Assembly (NCBI GenBank): GCA_009699915.1
Contig: WLNG01000058.1
Location: 1 to 7,889, forward strand
From: Actinomycetota bacterium
GTDB taxonomy: Bacteria; Actinomycetota; Thermoleophilia; Solirubrobacterales; Solirubrobacteraceae
Reading direction: 5' to 3'
DNA length: 7,889 nucleotides
Part shown: positions 6,000 to 7,889 of the stretch, one piece after another
Layout of the letters: each line of letters opens with the position of its first letter
Position numbering within the stretch: position 1 is the first letter of the stretch
Translations under genes and position numbers: made by a program
Notes under the pieces: generated by a model
What the model was told of the DNA's origin: nothing
Databases searched by the model: none
The model's input: the letters and a program-made list of their open reading frames with translations, nothing else

Positions 6000-7303
6000 T
6001 GTGCGCCATGTCGTCCAGCTCCACGCCCACGCCAACCAATGTCGCCGCCGTTCTCGCCCCGATCATCGAGCGGCTCGATGCCCGCGCCGACGGTGGGCGC
6101 GGCTTCGCCCTGCGCTTCTGGGACGGGAGTGAACTCCCGGCGACCCCGGGCTGGGTCGAGCCTCCCGCCGTCGTGTTCCGCACCCCCGATGCGCTGGTGC
6201 GGATGATCCGTCGCCCCGGCGAGCTGGGGCTCAGCCGCGCCTACGTGGCGGGCGAGCTGGAGACCGAGGGTGATCTCGAGGACACCTTCGCCCGCGTGAA
6301 GATCTGGCGCTACGCCCCATTTGAGCGCGGCGACATCGTCCCGGCGCTGCGCGCGGTGCGCCGCCTGGGGATCCTGCGTCGCCCGGAGCCGGAGCCGCCC
6401 GCCTGTGAGGCGCGGCTCGGTGGTCGGGCGCACTCGCACAAGCGCGACAGCGAGGCGATCCAGCACCACTACGACGTCTCGAACGAGTTCTACCGCCGGA
6501 TGCTTGGACCGACGATGGTCTACTCCTGCGCCTACTTCGACGGCCCGGATGACACGCTCGAGGCCGCGCAGACGCGCAAACTCGACGTGGTCTGTCGCAA
6601 GCTCGGGCTCAATGAGACGCACCGCCTGCTCGACATCGGCTGTGGCTGGGGATCGATGATGATCCACGCGGCGCGCGAGTACGGCGCCCGCGCGGTTGGG
6701 GTGACGCTCTCCGAGGCGCAGGCAGCGCTCGCGCGCGAGCGCATTCGCGAGGCGGGAGTCGAGGATCTCTGCGAGGTGCGCATCCAGGATTACCGCGATA
6801 TCGCGGATGGCCCGTTCGATCGCATCTCCAGCATCGGGATGTTCGAACACGTCGGTGAGGAGAACCTTGCGATCTACCTCAAGCAGGCGCGCGATCTGCT
6901 CGCCGATGACGGCCTCTTCCTCAATCACGGCATCGTGCGTGCACAGCCGGCAGCGACCGACCCCAACAGCTTCGCGATCCGCTACGTCTTCCCGGACGGC
7001 TACCTGCACACGCAGGGCGCGGTGATCAGCGCCTTCGAGGCCGCGGGGTTCGAACTGCGCGATGACGAGTCGCTGCGAGCCCACTATGCGCGCACGCTGC
7101 GCTGCTGGGCGGAGAACCATGATGCGAACCGCGAGCTCGCGATCTCCGAGATCGGCGTGGAGCGCGAGCGCGTCTGGCGCCTGCACAACGTCGGAGCCGC
7201 GCTGGGCTTCGACTGCGGGGATCTCTCGATCCACCAGGCCCTGCTCGCGCCGCTTGGCGGCGGACCCGAGTTCGAGACCCGGATTCCCGGCTACCGGTCC
7301 TGA
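5996..7303 (+). CDS. cfa: cyclopropane-fatty-acid-synthase-family SAM methyltransferase
   Basis: The 435-residue protein (431 from the ATG at 6008) is a full-length member of the CFA/mycolic-acid-cyclopropane-synthase family, which uses SAM to add a methylene or methyl group to the double bond of a membrane acyl chain. Numbered from 6008: an N-terminal lipid-binding region with LSRAYVAGELETEGDLE (75-91), then IQHHYDVSNEFY (151-162), YSCAYF (172-177, whose Cys lines the bicarbonate site in studied CFA synthases), SAM motif I LLDIGCGWGS (207-216), VGVTLSEAQ (230-238), FDRISSIGMFEHVG (270-283, with the family's Glu-His) and the end block YVFPDGYL (326-333). All expected motifs are present. Start choice: ATG 5996 forms an ATGA overlap with the preceding stop; ATG 6008 is preceded by CATGAT seven bases upstream, a possible -10 for a leaderless start. 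Other members methylate without closing the ring, so the exact product is open. A strong terminator hairpin follows. Confidence 0.93.
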   Translation: MMCAMSSSSTPTPTNVAAVLAPIIERLDARADGGRGFALRFWDGSELPATPGWVEPPAVVFRTPDALVRMIRRPGELGLSRAYVAGELETEGDLEDTFARVKIWRYAPFERGDIVPALRAVRRLGILRRPEPEPPACEARLGGRAHSHKRDSEAIQHHYDVSNEFYRRMLGPTMVYSCAYFDGPDDTLEAAQTRKLDVVCRKLGLNETHRLLDIGCGWGSMMIHAAREYGARAVGVTLSEAQAALARERIREAGVEDLCEVRIQDYRDIADGPFDRISSIGMFEHVGEENLAIYLKQARDLLADDGLFLNHGIVRAQPAATDPNSFAIRYVFPDGYLHTQGAVISAFEAAGFELRDDESLRAHYARTLRCWAENHDANRELAISEIGVERERVWRLHNVGAALGFDCGDLSIHQALLAPLGGGPEFETRIPGYRS

Positions 7304-7318
7304 CGCGGGCGAGTATCG

Positions 7319-7349
7319 CCCCGGGACTCAGCGGCGCTGAGCCCCGGGG
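7319..7349. terminator. bidirectional hairpin terminator between convergent genes
   Basis: Bases 7319-7332 pair with 7336-7349 around a three-base loop (GGC), giving a 14-bp stem with a single A:C mismatch; the outer part is CCCCGGG and the inner part CTCAGC/GCTGAG. It lies 15 nt after the cfa stop and 21 nt beyond the HU stop, so it can serve both converging transcripts. There is no T-run on either side, so it belongs to the U-tract-less type common in actinobacteria. Confidence 0.8.
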
Positions 7350-7370
7350 GAGACTCGTTCAGGACAGGCC

Positions 7371-7646
7371 TCAGCCCTTGACGGAAGCCTTCAGCTTCGC
7401 GCCGGCGCTGAACTTCGGCGCTTTGCTCGCGGCGATCTGGATCTTCGCCCCGGTCGCCGGGTTGACGCCCTGACGGGCGCCGCGATGGGCGACCGAGAAC
7501 TTCCCGAAGCCCGTCAGCGCAATTTCGCCGCCCTGCTTGAGCTCCGCCTCGATGGTGTCCAGGACCGCGTCGAGGGCATCGGCTGCGCCGCTCTGGGTCA
7601 GACCCGTCTTCTCTGCGACCGCCTTGACCAACTCGTTCTTGTTCAC
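7371..7646 (-). CDS. hup: HU-family histone-like DNA-binding protein
   Basis: The 91-residue product covers the whole HU/IHF fold: N-terminal helices MNKNELVKAVAEKTGLTQSG (1-20), LDTIEAELKQGGEIALTGFGKF (29-50) with the signature GFGKF turn, and the DNA-binding arm ARQGVNPATGAKIQI (57-71), with the Asn-Pro (62-63) whose proline intercalates into bent DNA. It ends with KAPKFSAGAKLKASV (75-89). HU dimers bind and bend DNA without strong sequence preference and help compact the nucleoid. It lacks the long Lys/Ala/Pro-rich tail of mycobacterial HupB and is the size of the E. coli type. The arm carries Val where Arg (GRNP) is common. Start: GTG at 7646-7644, backed by a strong Shine-Dalgarno eight bases upstream. 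The upstream neighbour on the same strand ends 101 nt away, and a TAnnnT -10 candidate lies in between, so it is probably monocistronic. Confidence 0.97.
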   Translation of the reverse strand: MNKNELVKAVAEKTGLTQSGAADALDAVLDTIEAELKQGGEIALTGFGKFSVAHRGARQGVNPATGAKIQIAASKAPKFSAGAKLKASVKG

Positions 7647-7654
7647 CTGCGTAA

Positions 7655-7662
7655 CCCTCCTC
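7655..7662 (-). promoter_or_regulatory. strong Shine-Dalgarno of the HU gene
   Basis: On the minus strand this reads GAGGAGGG, eight bases before the GTG at 7646. It is near-perfectly complementary to the 16S rRNA tail, fixes the start codon, and suggests high expression. No other complete gene in the window has a comparable site. Confidence 0.85.
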
Positions 7663-7683
7663 TGGGGTCGTGGGACTGGTTCG

Positions 7684-7689
7684 ACACTA
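7684..7689 (-). promoter_or_regulatory. candidate -10 element of the HU gene
   Basis: On the minus strand this reads TAGTGT (TAnnnT), preceded by a C-run. A start site about seven bases downstream would give a leader of roughly 30 nt that includes the Shine-Dalgarno. No good -35 match is seen at 17-18 bp. Confidence 0.35.
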
Positions 7690-7747
7690 GGGGGGCGTTC
7701 GGTCGGTACCGCGCAGGACTGTTGTCAGAGAGGCAACGGCTGTTCAT

Positions 7748-7889
7748 TCAGGCCTCCTTGACGATCGCGTACCCGATGCGGTCTGCAACGTGCATGACCT
7801 CCTCGGACATCGATGAGAGACGCCGGTAGAGCTCCTGCGTCGCGAGCATCGCGTGGAGATCCTCACCGGCCACGAGCAGTGCCATCGCA
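7748..7889 (-). CDS. C-terminal end of a DUF47/PhoU-like protein (5' part outside window)
   Basis: A frame open from the right edge runs 46 codons to a TGA at 7750-7748. The visible peptide is one long amphipathic helical stretch ending in TQELYRRLSSMSEEVMHVAD (17-36) and then RIGYAIVKEA. This pattern, an ELYRRL segment followed by a helix with a VAD motif and a hydrophobic stretch ending in K-E, resembles the C-terminus of the DUF47 family (PhoU-like helical proteins usually encoded beside Pit-type phosphate transporters and thought to regulate them). Codon use matches the neighbouring genes, and the frame has no antisense gene to shadow, so it is a real coding end. The family call rests on a short fragment and is tentative. 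It is on the same strand as the HU gene but separated from it by 101 nt. Confidence 0.6.
   Translation of the reverse strand, partial: AMALLVAGEDLHAMLATQELYRRLSSMSEEVMHVADRIGYAIVKEA

Noticed and set aside
5474..7234. 586-codon minus-strand open frame opposite the cyclase-like and cfa genes
   Set aside because: It is an antisense shadow with no family motifs; the plus strand encodes full CFA and tocopherol-cyclase signatures.
7721..7737. Small inverted repeat GTTGTC/GGCAAC between the DUF47-like end and the HU gene
   Set aside because: It is six pairs with a wobble in the plus-strand direction and weaker in the minus direction where a terminator would be needed.
7485..7829. 114-codon plus-strand open frame over the HU promoter
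   Set aside because: It runs antisense through the HU gene and its promoter into the end of the neighbouring gene; no motif or ribosome-binding site supports it.

Overview
This GC-rich window (no low-GC island, near-absent spacing between genes) looks like the chromosome of a high-GC Gram-positive actinobacterium. A PknB-type Ser/Thr kinase, an MprA/MprB-like two-component pair, a hup-type histone-like gene and a DUF47-like end fragment all fit that. A deep lineage such as Thermoleophilia is my guess from the overall flavour and cannot be proved from the sequence alone. There are no rRNA, tRNA, CRISPR or mobile-element signatures.

Layout: (1) 1-969, minus strand, is the N-terminal 323 codons of a Ser/Thr protein kinase that runs off the left edge. 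(2) A 92-nt divergent promoter region (970-1061) separates it from a plus-strand pair: an aldo/keto reductase-fold protein (1062-2201) and pdxH, the PNP/PMP oxidase (2201-2830), which overlap by one base. A hairpin directly after pdxH (2832-2861) probably ends this unit. (3) 2893-7303 is a tight four-gene plus-strand run: OmpR-family response regulator, HAMP-type histidine kinase (4-nt overlap), a tocopherol-cyclase-like protein (9-nt gap) and a cyclopropane-fatty-acid-synthase-type SAM methyltransferase (4-nt overlap). (4) A strong hairpin at 7319-7349 sits between this run and the convergent minus-strand gene for the HU-family DNA-binding protein (7371-7646), which has a textbook Shine-Dalgarno. 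(5) The right edge (7748-7889, minus strand) carries the last 46 codons of a gene whose end resembles the DUF47/PhoU-like phosphate-transport accessory family.

How the genes may work together: the response regulator and kinase are an obvious pair. The two enzymes behind them act, by family, on hydrophobic membrane substrates (isoprenoid quinols or carotenoids; unsaturated acyl chains), so the run reads as a sensor-controlled membrane-lipid or quinone modification cassette. That is inference from gene order. The reductase-fold gene coupled to pdxH suggests a vitamin B6 link, but the protein lacks two of the four catalytic residues of aldo/keto reductases. Several starts lack a Shine-Dalgarno. 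Two of them (1062 and 4968) carry the same TAGGCT hexamer exactly six bases before the start codon, the geometry of leaderless transcripts in actinobacteria.
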